Assembly (NCBI GenBank): GCA_947683625.1
Contig: CANTUR010000049.1
Span: forward strand, 9,774,501 to 9,838,500
DNA length: 64,000 bases
Reading direction: 5' to 3'
Origin: Mallotus nudiflorus
Lineage: Eukaryota; Streptophyta; Magnoliopsida; Malpighiales; Euphorbiaceae
Part shown: positions 33,057-44,559 of the stretch, piece after piece
Numbering within the stretch: position 1 is the stretch's first letter
How the letters are laid out: each line of letters starts with the position of its first letter
The notes under the pieces: generated by a model
The model's input: the letters and a program-made list of their open reading frames with translations, nothing else
Told to the model about the DNA's origin: nothing
Database searches by the model: none
Made by a program: the position numbers and the translations under genes

Positions 33057-34586
33057 TGTTATTGGGATTCGTGATACCAACACAGTGGAAAAATTAAAAT
33101 TTTATCACTTTCCCAAGCCTGGATCCATGTAATTCGACTACTTGATTAAATCTAGGGTTTTTAAAAGTCTTACCAAAATGCAGAAGAGGCAAGATTCTCT
33201 AGAAGGATGAGAGGAGGTTCACACCGGTGACACCTTACCTCAAGCTTTTTGGCTTGGTTGTTTGGATTAGGACATCTCCAAAAGGATGCATCCTCTATAG
33301 GTATCCACACGAACAACCCTTCACAAAACGAATTTGAGTGTGTGTGCTAGCAACCTCCTTAACTGTCTCACAAATCAAGAACAAAAGGAAAAACTCTGTC
33401 TTTGTTTTCTAACAGGAAAGAAAATGAATTTTGAGGCAAAAACAAGTGTGTGAAACCCTAGAGAATATAACATATTTATAGACTCCAAATTAGGGTTTCA
33501 CTTACCAATGACCTTTTGGTAATTTTCCATTTATTATATTCTGATTTTGTTTAAAAATAAATCAAAATAATATCTTATTTATTTATTTAAAATAACATTT
33601 ATCTTAAATAAATAAATAAAACACTTTAATTATTTATTTCCACAGAGTTTATTTTGGGCTTATTAAACCCATATCCATTTTGGACTTGTTCTAAGTGTGT
33701 GACCCTGTAGGTTCACATAACATTGGTAGTGGGCCTAAATCTCTATTTAGGCCTACAAGTCATAAGTGGCCTCTAGCAAGACATTATGACTACCCAAGTC
33801 ATGTGAAGTCAATAATCCGACATAACCTAATTACAGTGAATTTTATTGTCCCTTTATCACATGATATCTTAATTGAACATAAGGCATAGAATGTCATCCT
33901 TATATAGTTCAATATTATGACTTGATTCTAAGTAGACTGAAAATGATAACTCTTTATCAATTCATTTCAGCATGGCCATGCATTTTCATTCAGTCTATCT
34001 CATCAAGGGGCCTTTAGATATCTTTCTCATATTAATGAGGGATAAATTCCTTCTAAATCACTCACATTCCTGACATAACTAATTTTATATCCAACAACAT
34101 CCTTTTAATCGTCCGATTAAAGACAATGTTACAATGTGTCAAAACATAAAATAGCTATGTAGAAATCCATGATGATTTCAAGGTCAAAGAACCGAAATAA
34201 AATTACTATGATAAGAAATACTTATGACAATAATCTATAGTATTCTCATAGTGGGTCAATCCAGTACATGATCTCTCATCATGTACCTATGAGTTGACTT
34301 AATATCTCATATTTATGATTAGTAAAACATAACCATCAGTCAACATCATACTAGCCTTAATACTTTAATATTCATATAATGAATAAATGGCTAGGGATAA
34401 TTAGAATAGAACTCTTATTTTAATCTAAGGGTTTTACTATCAAGTCACATACTTGATGGCCTTAGTAAGAATTAACCATTCATGTAATTATCATAAAATC
34501 AAATGATAATATAATACCTCTTTATTAACAAAATAAGAAAGTCAATACATAATCATAAATGATTGACCTAGTGCATATCATTAACA
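33057..34586 (-). mobile_element. solo LTR, family F, copy 1
   Basis: 1,530 bp with TGTTA...TAACA ends and a minus-strand TATA box (TATAAATATG, 33471-33480). Near-identical to 53368-54911 (for example gcctggatccatgtaattcg, gagaatataacatatttata in both). No coding sequence; the size, ends and promoter suggest an LTR, probably copia-like, but no internal region is present to prove the family. Inserted in the 38-bp minisatellite; target duplication unresolved because the host is itself repetitive. Confidence 0.75.
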
Positions 34587-34670
34587 CATGCGACTATAAC
34601 CTTCTTAGGTGTCACACGGATGAACATGCTATTATAACCTTCTTCGGTGTCATAAAAAATGATCATGCAA
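34587..34670. repeat. 38-bp minisatellite of E2, second part
   Basis: About two units (catgcgactataaccttctt, ctattataaccttcttcggt) continuing the array at 32800-33056 after the family-F insertion. Confidence 0.85.
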
Positions 34671-35375
34671 TTAAGCAAATGAGGATGCTACTAAGCAATA
34701 TAGATGCTCCTAAGAAATGTGAATGCTCCTAAGTAATGTGAAGATTCTTCTAAGCAATGAGAATGCTTCTATACAGTGTAAAAATGTTTCTAAGCAATCA
34801 AAATGCTCCTAAGCAATATGTATGAGTGCTTCTAAGCAATGAGAGTGCTTTTAAGTGAATGTGGGGGCTTGTAAGCAATGTGAAAGTGAGTGCCTCTAAG
34901 CAATGTGAGGGTTTTTAAGCAATGTGAAAGTGAGTGCTTATAAGCAATATGAAGGTGCTTTTAAGTGGTGTGAGCATGCTCCTAAGCAATGTGAGAGTGC
35001 TCCTAAATGGTCTGAGAGGGCTCCTAAGCAATGTGAGAGTGCTCCTAAGCAATGTAGGTGCTTTTAAGCAATATGAAAGTGAGTGCTTCTAAGCAATGTG
35101 AAAGTGAGTGCTTCTAAGTAATATGAAAGTGAGTGCTTCTAAGCCATGTGAATGCTTCTAAGCAATGAGAGTGCTTCTAGGCTATGTGAGAATGCTCCTA
35201 AGAAATATTAAGATGCTTTTAAGCAAGGAGAATGCTCCTAAGCACTATGGCTCAGTGCTTCTAAGCAATGAGAGTGCTCCTAAGCGATGTGAGAGTGCTC
35301 CAAAGCAATATGAGAGTGCTCCTACACAAAGTGGGTGTTTCTAAGTAATGTGAAGATACTTCTAAGAAAAAAATG
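34671..35375. repeat. degenerate 21-bp-type array of E2
   Basis: About 30 copies of taagcaatgtgagagtgctcc and variants, spacing 18-36 bp. Homologous but more degraded array in E1 at 40561-41037. Non-coding; lies between PPT and the antisense PMD gene. Confidence 0.85.
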
Positions 35376-35639
35376 AGGTAGCGATGATGATGTTGTGATG
35401 ATGCAGTAAAGATGCAATGATTTGTCATGTTGAGGATGTTATTTTGATGATTTGGAGTAAGATATCCTTACAGTGAATTTTCCTTACTCTTCTTCTTTTG
35501 TAAGATGTTGAGTTTTCTAAAGAAAGCGATGCACATGTAGTGTCTTTAGACAAATGGAGTCCATATTAGCGTACTTTTGTATGATTTTGGTGCATATCTT
35601 ATGCTTAAATGGAAGTTCAGGACTATAGAAGTGAGTATG
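35376..35639. other. upstream region of E2 PMD gene
   Basis: Short gatgatg-rich stretch (35385-35420) then unique sequence homologous to 41110-41330 in E1 (ttttccttact, agatgttgagttttctaaa). No open frame of note. Confidence 0.55.
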
Positions 35640-35775
35640 TAAAGTCTCATAGTGCGCATAAAACCATAGAAGAGTGTGTGGAAAGAGGAAGTGCGTGTGA
35701 CTATGTGTGGGGGGTGCATGATCACGTGCTTATGCACATGGTCATGTGCTTCCCCCCTCCAGGCCTATTTAAATG
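35640..35775 (+). promoter_or_regulatory. putative promoter of E2 PMD gene
   Basis: Plus-strand region with catg/cacgtg-rich blocks (gcatgatcacgtgcttatgc, acatggtcatgtgcttcccc) ahead of CCTATTTAAATGG (35764-35776), a TATA-like box about 130 bp before the ATG at 35908. E1 has the same arrangement. The blocks resemble those before the LTR TATA boxes. Promoter activity is inferred. Confidence 0.5.
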
Positions 35776-35907
35776 GTTATTTTCAGAGGTCTTTGGAGGC
35801 TTCATTTTGACTTCTTTGAGTGTTTTCTAACTTTTCTTAACCTTTTTATATTTCGAGTGCTTTTTGCTCTATTTTTCCTTTTGTACTTCCATTTTCTTTT
35901 GAGTAAA

Positions 35908-38086
35908 ATGGAGTTCCCCAACATTCTTGAGGGTTTGGAGGACATTATTATTGATGTTGATCTTGATCTTGAGGGTAACTTTATAGAGGCTACTAGTGCT
36001 AGGACATCCACTACAAAGACTAACATATCCAATGCTCAGAGTTCTCAGCCATCTAGGCTTTCTCGGGGAGATCTGATCCCGATTGTTCATAGATTAGAAA
36101 CTCACACTTGGGTGCATCATTATTGTGAGGTAGGTCCCTCTTTGCTCTTATTTTTTGGAGCTTGTTCATTGGCTACTTTGCTATTTATTTTGTTGTATAA
36201 GGTTGTTGTAGTTGTAGATTTATTGCTCTTGCTATAACTGTCTATCTAGCTTTATTATAGATGTTGATGTTGATAACTCTTGTTTTATTTTCTTTTTTTT
36301 TATTATCTATTTACCGTGATGATTTTCTTTTCATATTTTATTACTATTTTGATCATATTAAGTGACAAAGAGAGATGTGTATTAGCATTTAGTAGCTATT
36401 CAAATATTTAATAGCATACCTATTGTTTGTAGCCCCATATGTATGTCACTGTGCTACTTGGTGGTGTCAACAGGGCCAACATGTATTATTAGGGTCTCCC
36501 AATGTGTATGAAGCAGATGGTTATTGGGAAGGGCTTTGATGGGGTGATTGTTGCATTATCTTATGACTCATATACATCGAGTAAGATTGCTATGTATGCA
36601 TTGATAGGGTGGTGGATGGACACGATGCATACTTTTTATTTAACTGTTAGGGAGATGACTATTACCCCCTTGGACTTTGTTGCTATCATGGGCTTGAGCT
36701 TTTCTAAAGAATCCATTCCCTTTAATGTTAAGGAGTGTTCCACCATTGTGGAGAGGAGGTGTCTCACGAGGGATTTGCTTGGAGTAATTACTCCTATAAA
36801 GTCTAATTGCTCGTATTTTACTCAATATATGGAGTTTGTTTCTTCCACACAGGCTTTGTATGATGATGGTCTTGTTTAAGTAGAGCAACTAGCCTGCTAC
36901 TTTTTATTTTATTTACTGAGTACTATTATCTTCCTAAACCCTTCAAGTATGAGTGATCTACAATTACTACCTATCTTGGGGGACCGAAATGGCTTACTGA
37001 GGTATTATTGGGGCACTGCTGCCTTTGCTCATATGTACTCGAGGCTTAATGTAGTTTGTTCATGTTGGACATGAGTAGGAATTTTGTTGTCTATTCTTTT
37101 GCTCTTGGTTTATTTTTTGTGACCCTCTAATTTTGATAGATCTCGGACCATGAGTTCGGGATTCTCCCCCATCAATCCATTGAGCATTTCTAAGAGGATG
37201 GCTTCCCTCGTTATTCTTGCTAGATCAAGAAGACTACTAATTTGATTGAGGATTGTACGGTAGCTTGGGACCATATGAGAAAGCTATCCCATGATCAGGT
37301 ATGTTTGATTCCTATTGTGTTGGTTGTTCCCTTCTTAGGGATTATTTGTTTATTATTACCCTTCGAGCATATCTTTCTTCGCTGGTGGGTGGTGAGATCT
37401 CACTAAGCGACAAAGATGGTGGCTGCATGGTAGCTGGCAAAGAGATGAGTGTTGCTTTCTGGCCTCATCGGTAGGGTATAGTATTTGTGTGAGTGAGTCC
37501 ATCATTGGTGGGATTGACCTTACATGAGGAGAGTCCATGTCCCTCCCCCTAAGGACATGTTCTGGGGCTATGAGCTATGCTACGATGATCTTGTTGCTAT
37601 TATGATGGGATTCCCCTCTAAGAGCCTCTTAGAGAGTGAGGGTTTGCCTTATGCTAATGTTTTGATCCTCAGCTGATTGATGTTGTAACTACTAGGACCT
37701 TTCCTTTACCTTGACCTTCTTAAGAAAATGCATCTCATCCCTTATATTCAAGGGCTAGGCCATCACACGAGTCATCGAGAGTTACTTCTAATGAGGGCAT
37801 TCCCTGAACTGAGGTGATTGCTTATGCCAATGGTGTGGCTTTTAGTAGCACTATCCTTAGGGATTTGATAGTTTAGCCACCTTTTTCTTTGCTTGGGATG
37901 GATATCCTTAGTAGAGTAGTGAGCTTTGATTTGCCTAGACCTAGCTTTCCTCAATCTGGTGTTGCTCCTGCTAATGATACCCATGTTCGTGTTCTCCACT
38001 TATTCTTGCCAGTGTTTCATTTATTTAGTGAGTGATGGATAATATATTTGCTTTCTTTTATAGACTCCTATATCCTCTGGCTAGTA
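35908..38086 (+). pseudogene. plant mobile domain (PMD) protein, E2 copy, 5' and central exons
   Basis: Antisense to the retrotransposon. Exon 1: ATG 35908, MEFPNILEGLEDIIIDVDLD to a donor AG/GTAGGT at 36129. Intron about 36130-36473, acceptor TCAACAG. Exon 2 carries the PMD core: ALSYDSYTSSKIAMYAL, THTFYLTVREMTITPLDF-like sequence read here as MHTFYLTVREMTITPLDF, AIMGLSFSKESIPF, ITPIKSNCSYFTQYMEF, LPILGDRNGLLRYYWG and AAFAHMYSRLN (36500-37050). A further exon reads YEFGILPHQSIEHF and AWDHMRKLSHDQ (37150-37300). Stops and frame changes show it is dead. PMD proteins include MAIN/MAIL1 and transposon-borne relatives. The 3' part was displaced to 58768 by E1. Confidence 0.72.
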
Positions 38087-38091
38087 CTGCT

Positions 38092-39911
38092 TATAAGGAA
38101 CCTGGATTGATTGGGCATTCTTTTTTCTATTTTTGTCTTTATTGGTGTTTTCATTTTCTAAGGACATGGCAACTTTATCAAATAGGTACAAGTGATTGGT
38201 CTCAAAGGGATGAGATGGTTTTGATTTTGTAGAGTTGTCACCCGATTTTCAGAAAATTGGGAAAAGAAAAGGATAACATCGGGTCACTCAGTGAGTATTG
38301 TGCCCAAAAGAGATTTTTGGGTTCATGATATTGCATCTATTTTTTTATTATTTCTCATTATGTGATATTTGATGTATAGCTACTGCAACACTCTACTTTT
38401 AGTAATGACAGTTTATATAGCATTCACACAGTACATCATAAAATATAGGATAATAAAGTTAAGAATTTTATTACATCACTTTCCTGATAAAATACATATG
38501 AAAATAAAAATATTTTGGAAAATTAAATCTAATATGATTGATCTGCAAGGATAGCATGATCATTTACACAACTTATTTAATGAATGATAGGATGATCATG
38601 CTTGTAGTCATTATTTATGCTATAATGATGAATAATGATAATATAAATGATGCATTAGGTCATCACTAGACTGAGAGTATGATGACTATATTCCAAGGCA
38701 TGAACATTTGATATTATTGATATTTACAATATGATTTCATGATTTCAGAAATAGAGGATGCAGGGCGATGATGTAAAATGAGCATAATAACGCATATATT
38801 ATTCATGTAGCATGCAAGATTACTAGTCTCGTCACACAAGCACAACAGTATTACCAAATGTTGGAAACAATAAAATAAAATGTAGTGCAGTAAAGTAAAT
38901 GTGCTAAAATGATTGTGTCATCCTCAGACTCAACTCAGCTTGTTTGAACTTTGAAGCTCTAGCTTCGAGAGATTATTAAGCTTTCCTCATCGAGAGGTTC
39001 AAAATGATTGTAGAATGATGCTAGACTATATACCTTTGAAGCGTGCTTTGACAAAGATGAGGCTGGGTTTGGTGGAAAAAGGGACCTAACAACCTAAAGG
39101 AAAGGTTGTGGGAGAGGAAAAACTATATGGGAAAGGGTTTCCAGTGCATTCGATCGGACTGACCTGTGAGTGTATATATGTCTTCACCTGCTTCCCCCCT
39201 CCAAAATAAGATGTAGAGGGGTCTATTTATAGGAAAAATTGTGTGGAATGGGGTGGTATAGGCGTGGTCACGTGCTTCTAAGTGAATTTTTGCATGTGGC
39301 CATGCGCTTTTGTGTGCTTTTTCATGCGCACTTTGATGCTCTACTTGCTTTTCTTGATTTTTACATGTGTTGTTTTAATATTGGTTCCTAGGGTTTTTGG
39401 GCCTTCTAAATGCATTTTCAAAATCTTTTTTTGCCAAATTCAACTTTAATTTTAGTATATGACACTTAGGGGTGTTTACATGCACTTTTGAGCAATATGC
39501 ACTGATACCCATGTTATGTTGGACCATTCTAGGACCACTGCCAAAGGTTTTGGAGCCCTTTGGATGTGTTTCTAAAGTACATTTTATCAAAATTCATTTC
39601 CATTTTCTTATAAAGTTGGGTCCTAATTTAATGAAATACACATCGACCTAACAAGTTGAGTATTTTGAGAGGAGTATTCTCAAAATAAACGTCTCTTTAT
39701 TTTGATGATTTGTTTTTTTTTTGCAAGGTCAAGCACAACTTAATAACCTGATGATCAATTTTGCACACTGGTGGGGTCGATTTGGTGGGGTCGATTTGGT
39801 GTTTTAAGGTTGCACACTTCAAACGTGTTATGAATAACCAGAATCTAGTCATCTCAGGGATTCATTTCATCATTGGACCTTTTTAGGGACAGTCAAATTT
39901 GTGGTATGATA
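38092..39911 (-). repeat. 3' LTR of E1
   Basis: 1,820 bp, partner of 56967-58767. On the minus strand starts TATCATACCACAAATTT and ends GGTTCCTTATA. TATA box at about 39222-39232 (minus, CCTATAAATAGAC). Confidence 0.88.
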
Positions 39912-39926
39912 GTTGCCCCCTACTTC
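39912..39926 (-). promoter_or_regulatory. polypurine tract of E1
   Basis: Minus strand GAAGTAGGGGGCAAC directly before the 3' LTR; same position and sequence type as in E2. Confidence 0.75.
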
Positions 39927-40164
39927 ATATGTATTGCATAGCCACCTAGCGCTACTGTTAATACATGTGAAGCAAATACAAAGATATAAAAATGTTTTGA
40001 TAGGGAGAGAGGTGCTTACCTATGGGTTGTCTCTAGATGTCCTATTAAGATTTGACTGCAGCTATTATGTTTTATTTGTTGCTATTTTTCTATGACTTGG
40101 TCATTACGTATGGTGCTATTTGGGACATATGGAAGCTTGTGATTCATGAAAAGTGTAGAGTGTA
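39927..40164. other. PPT-proximal spacer of E1
   Basis: Homologous to 32567-32799 of E2; no coding content seen. Confidence 0.55.
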
Positions 40165-40560
40165 GATGCAACTATAACCTTTCTAGGTGTTACTCAAATG
40201 AACATGCTACTAAGTAAAATGTGGATGTAACTATAACATTCTTATATGTCACGCAAATGAACATGCTACTAAGCAAAGTACAGATGCAACTATAACCTTC
40301 TTAGGTGTAACACAAATGAACATGCAGCTATAACCTTCTTAGGTGTCATGCGAATGAATATATGACTATAACCTTCTTTGGTGTCATGTGAGTGAAAATG
40401 TGATTATAACCTTCTTATGTTTCATGCAAATGAACATGCAACTATAACCTTCTTAGATGTCACATGAATGAACATGCAACTATAACCTTCTTAGTTGTCA
40501 GGCAAATGAACATGCCACTATAACCTTCTTAGGTATCATGCAAATAAGGATGCCACTGAG
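40165..40560. repeat. 38-bp minisatellite of E1
   Basis: About nine units of the ctataaccttcttaggtgtc family (38 bp), uninterrupted here, with variants such as cttatatgtcacgcaaatg and one 60-bp higher-order unit containing ctactaagcaaa. Confidence 0.85.
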
Positions 40561-41115
40561 CAAATGAGAATGCTCTTAAGTAGTGTGGATACTTCTAAGT
40601 AATATGAGGATGTTTCTAAGTGATGAAAGTGCTTTTAAGCCATGAGAAGATGCTTGAAAGTGCTCTTAAGTAATGTGAATGCTCTTAAGCAATAAGTGTG
40701 AGTGCTTTTAAGCAATGAGAGTGTTGCAAATGCTTTTGATGAATGAATAAGAGGTAAGAGTGCTTATAAGTGATGCAAGAGTACTATTAAGCAATGCAAA
40801 TACTTCTAAGCAATGAATGATATGTGAGAGTGCTTTTAAATAATGAACAAGTGCTTTTACATAATGAACAAGTGCTCTTAAGGGATATGAGTGTATCTAA
40901 GCAATGTAAGTGCTTCTAAGCAATGAATGAGAGTGCTATAAATGCTTATGAGCAATGGATGAGACGTAAGAGTGCTTCTAAGTAATGTGAGAGTGCTCCT
41001 AAGCAATATGAATGCTTCTAAGCAATGAATGAGATAATGGTGATGATGTAGTAGTGATGTAGTGATGATGCAGTAATGATGCAGTGATGATGTAATAATG
41101 ATGCGATGATTTGTC
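40561..41115. repeat. 21-bp-type array and gatgatg tract of E1
   Basis: Degenerate copies of gcttctaagcaatgagagtg (40561-41037) followed by a gatgatgtagtagtgatgta tract (41038-41110). Open frames over this block (for example on the minus strand 40878-41117) are repeat artefacts. Confidence 0.8.
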
Positions 41116-41329
41116 ATGTCAAAGATGTTATTTTGATGGTTTGGATTAAGATATTCTTAGAGTGAATTTTCCTTACTCATTTTCTTTTGTAAGATGTTAG
41201 GTTTTCTAAAGAAAGCAATGCATGCACAGTGTCTTTAAACATATAAAGTCCTCACTAGTGTACTTTTGTGTGAGTTTGTTGCACATCTTATGCTCAAATG
41301 GAATTTTAGGACTATAGAAGTGAGTATGT

Positions 41330-41482
41330 AAAGTCTTGAAGTACACGTAAAACCATAGAAGAGCTCATGGAAGGGGGAAGTGCATGTGACTATAGGTGAG
41401 GAGTGCATAATCATGCACTTATGTGTGTGGTCACACACTTGGCACTTGGTCACACACTTCCTCCCTTTATGCTTATTTAAGT
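41330..41482 (+). promoter_or_regulatory. putative promoter of E1 PMD gene
   Basis: Same arrangement as in E2: gtgtgtggtcacacacttgg block, cttcctccctt, then CTTATTTAAG (41472-41481) about 135 bp before the ATG at 41616. Confidence 0.48.
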
Positions 41483-41615
41483 GGCCATTTTAGAGGTCTT
41501 GGGAGGCTTCATTCAGACTTCTTTGAGTGTTTTCTTACATTTCTTAACCCTTCTTGTGTTTCGAGTGCTTTCTGCTCTATTTTTGCCTATGTATTTCCAT
41601 TTTATTTTGTGTAAA

Positions 41616-44190
41616 ATGGAATTCCCCAACATTATTGAGCGTTTGGAGGATATTTTTATTAATCTTGATCTTAATCTTGAGGCTAACTTTATAGAGGCTA
41701 CTGGAGCTGGGACGTCCACAACTAGGATTAGCATATTTGGTGCTCAAAGTTCTCAGTCGTCCAAGCTTTCTCGAGGAGATCTAATCCCCATTATTCATAA
41801 CTTAGAGATGCTTGGGTGCATCATCATCATAAGGTAGGTCAATCTTTTCCCTTATTTTTTGGAACTTATTCGTTAGTTGCGTCATTATTTATTCTTCTAT
41901 ATCAGATTGTGTATCTATAAATTTGTAGCTCTTGATGTAACTATCTATCTAGCTTTATTATAGATGCTTATGCTGATAGCTTTTGCTTTATTTTCTTTTC
42001 ATGGTTGTCTGCTTGCCATGATGCTTTCCTTTTTGGCCTTTACTATTGTTTTAATCCTGTTAAGTGATAGAGAGATATGTGTTAGTATTTATTAACTATG
42101 CAAATGTTTAATAGCATACCTATTATTTATAGCCCTATAGGTATGTCACTGTGCTACTTGGTAGTTTCAACAAGGTCAGCATGTACTATAAGGGTCTCCA
42201 AATGTGTGTGAAGTAAATGGTTACTGGGAAGGGCTTCAATGGAGTGATTACTACACTATCTTACAACTCATATATGTTGAGTTATATTGCAATGTATGCA
42301 TTGATAAAGCAGTGGATGGACACAATGCATACTTTCCATCTACCTGTCAAAGAGATGACTATTACCCTATTGGACTTTGCTTCTATCATGGGCTTGAGCT
42401 TTTCTGGAGAGCCCATTCCTTTTAGTGATAAGGAGTGTTCCACTGCTATGGCAAGGAGACATCTCACGAGGGATTTGCTCAGGGTAGTCACTCCTATAAA
42501 GTCTGGTTATCCATATTTCACTCGATACATGGAGTTTTTTTTCTTTCGTGCATGCTTTATATAATGATGGTCTTATCTTAGTGGAGCAGTTGGCCCACTG
42601 CTTTTTATTTTATTTACTGGGTGTTGTTATCTTCCTGAACCCTTCAGGTACAGGTGATCTGAGATTCCTGCCTATCTTAAAGGACCTAGATGGCTTACTA
42701 AGGTATTATTATGGTGTTGTTATCTTTGCTCATATGTACTCAATTCTTAATGTAGCATGGCGAGGCAGCTCGAGGATCCACAGATGTTTATTCATGCTGG
42801 ATGTTAGTAGGAATTCTATTATTTGTTGTCTTGCTCTTGGTTTGTTATTTATGACCCTCTGATTTTGACAGTCTAGGAGTATGAGTTCAAGATTCTCCCC
42901 TATCTGTTCATTGAGCATTTCCAAGAGGATGGCTTCCCTTGTTATTCTTGTTGGATCAAGAAGACTATATATTTGATCAAGAATTACAAAGTAGCCCAGG
43001 ACCACATGAGGAGGTTATCCCTTAATCAAGTATTATGATTCCTATTATGTTGGTTATTCCCTTCTATAGGATCATTTTTTTATCATTGCCCTTTGAGCAT
43101 ATCTTTCTTCACTGGTGGGTGGCAAGATCTCACTAGACAACAGAGATGGTGGCTACATGGCAGCTGATAGAGAGAAGAGTTTTACTTTCTAGCCTCACCG
43201 ATAGGGTGTGGTATTTGGGCGAGCAAGTCCATCATTAGTGGGATGGCCCATACATGAGGAGAGTTCCCATCCATTCCCTTAGGACATGCTCTAGGGTCAT
43301 GAGCTTTACAGCAATGATCTTGCTATAGTATTAATGGGATTCCCCTCTGAAGGCCTTATAAAGATTGAAGGTTTACCTTATGCTAACGTATTGATCCCTT
43401 AGCTGATTCATGCTATAGCTACCGAGACCTTTCCTTCTCCTCTACCTTCTTAGGCAGATGCATCTCATTCATTGGGTTTAAGGGCTAAACCATCACATGG
43501 GTCATCAAGAGTTGCTTCTTCTGATCTGGTAAGCTTTTATTCCTATTTTTGTGCAATCATGTAGTAAACTTTATTAGTAATAAACTGCAATCGGCATTGA
43601 TTGTGAGAGTTTATCTGTAGCAATGCCAAAGGAGATCTAGATCCCACTTTAAGGATGATAAGGGCATGCTCTACACTAAGGCAACTGCTCATGCCAATGG
43701 TATGGCTTCTAGTAGTACTATCCTTAGGGATTTGATGGCTCTGCCATCTTTGTCTTTACTTAGGATGAATATCTTAGGTAGAGCAATGAGCTTTGATTTG
43801 CCTAGATCTAGCTTTCCTCAATCGGGTGTTGCTCCTATTGATGCTACCCATATTCATATTCTTCTCTTATTCTTGCCTATGTTTCATCTATTTAGTGAGT
43901 GGTGGTTGACTTATTTACTTGCTTTTGCATATTCCTATCTCCTTTGGCCAGTACTGGTATACTGTTGGAGGGAGTGCATAGCAGTGCTTTTTGGAGTTTG
44001 CTACCACTCAGAGTGTATGCCTTCTTTATTATTTGTATTTATTTTATACATATGTTTTATGTATGAGTGTATGATATGTAATGTGTAATATAGGTTGAGC
44101 ACCATCTTGCTAGTTATGAATGGAATCACGACTATCATCCCTTGTGATGAACAGTGATAAGTCAAGATTAGACAAGGGGGATGCTTGAGT
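41616..44190 (+). pseudogene. plant mobile domain (PMD) protein, E1 copy
   Basis: Uninterrupted antisense PMD gene. Exon 1 from ATG 41616 (MEFPNIIERLEDIFIN...; LSRGDLIPIIHNLEM) to donor AAG/GTAGGT (41833). Intron to about 42174. PMD core: YALIKQWMDTMHTFHL, VKEMTITLLDFASIMG, LSFSGEPIPFSD, RDLLRVVTPIKSGYPYF, FLFYLLGVVIFLNPSG, LRFLPILKDLDGLLRYYYG (42230-42760). A next exon reads YEFKILPYLFIEHFQEDGF (42890-42960). An intron with canonical GTAAGC...TGTAG spans 43529-43620. Last exon includes VEHHLASYEWN and ends near MLE*. One or two frameshifts (for example at about 42535) and stops. DNA-binding or silencing roles are known only for cellular relatives (MAIN/MAIL1). Confidence 0.74.
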
Positions 44191-44559
44191 AGGACCATTT
44201 CTTTCTTTTGATTACAACCATGGTCAATGTAGTTGTTTTAGGAGCTAGGTCTAGGCCTTTTTGGTCTGTGGTTCGCTTTATTGTATCATTTTCCTAAGGT
44301 TATGGACTCTGGGTGTTGTATCTGGTGTTTGTCTTGTATTTTGTTTGATGATGACTGTATATGCATCCTATTATGTATCATTGATTATTATGTTTGTCAT
44401 TACTATCATCCACCTTTTTTCCCTTTTTTTCCTAAGGTGTCTCCTTTTGGAGTTTTTCGTACTTAGTTGGGTTTTCTTTTTCTTCCTTTTTGCATAGGAT
44501 GTCTCTTTTTGGTGTTTTTCACACCTACTTGGGTTTTTTATGCCTTAGATGTAATACTT
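44191..44559. other. spacer between PMD gene end and pol end, E1
   Basis: 3' side of the antisense PMD gene facing the 3' end of pol. T-rich, with two copies of ctccttttggagtttttc-like sequence (44441, 44500). No coding sequence seen. Confidence 0.5.

Noticed and set aside
33695..33889. 64-codon frame present in both family-F copies (33695-33889 and 54018-54212)
   Set aside because: Identical because the LTRs are near identical, not because of coding constraint; no motif and it lies within an LTR.
40878..41117. Minus-strand frame rich in His, Leu and Thr
   Set aside because: Translation of the gatgatg tract and 21-bp array; no gene.
42282..42491. Minus-strand 69-codon frame over the PMD region
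   Set aside because: Shadow of the plus-strand PMD exon, which carries recognisable domain motifs in two copies.
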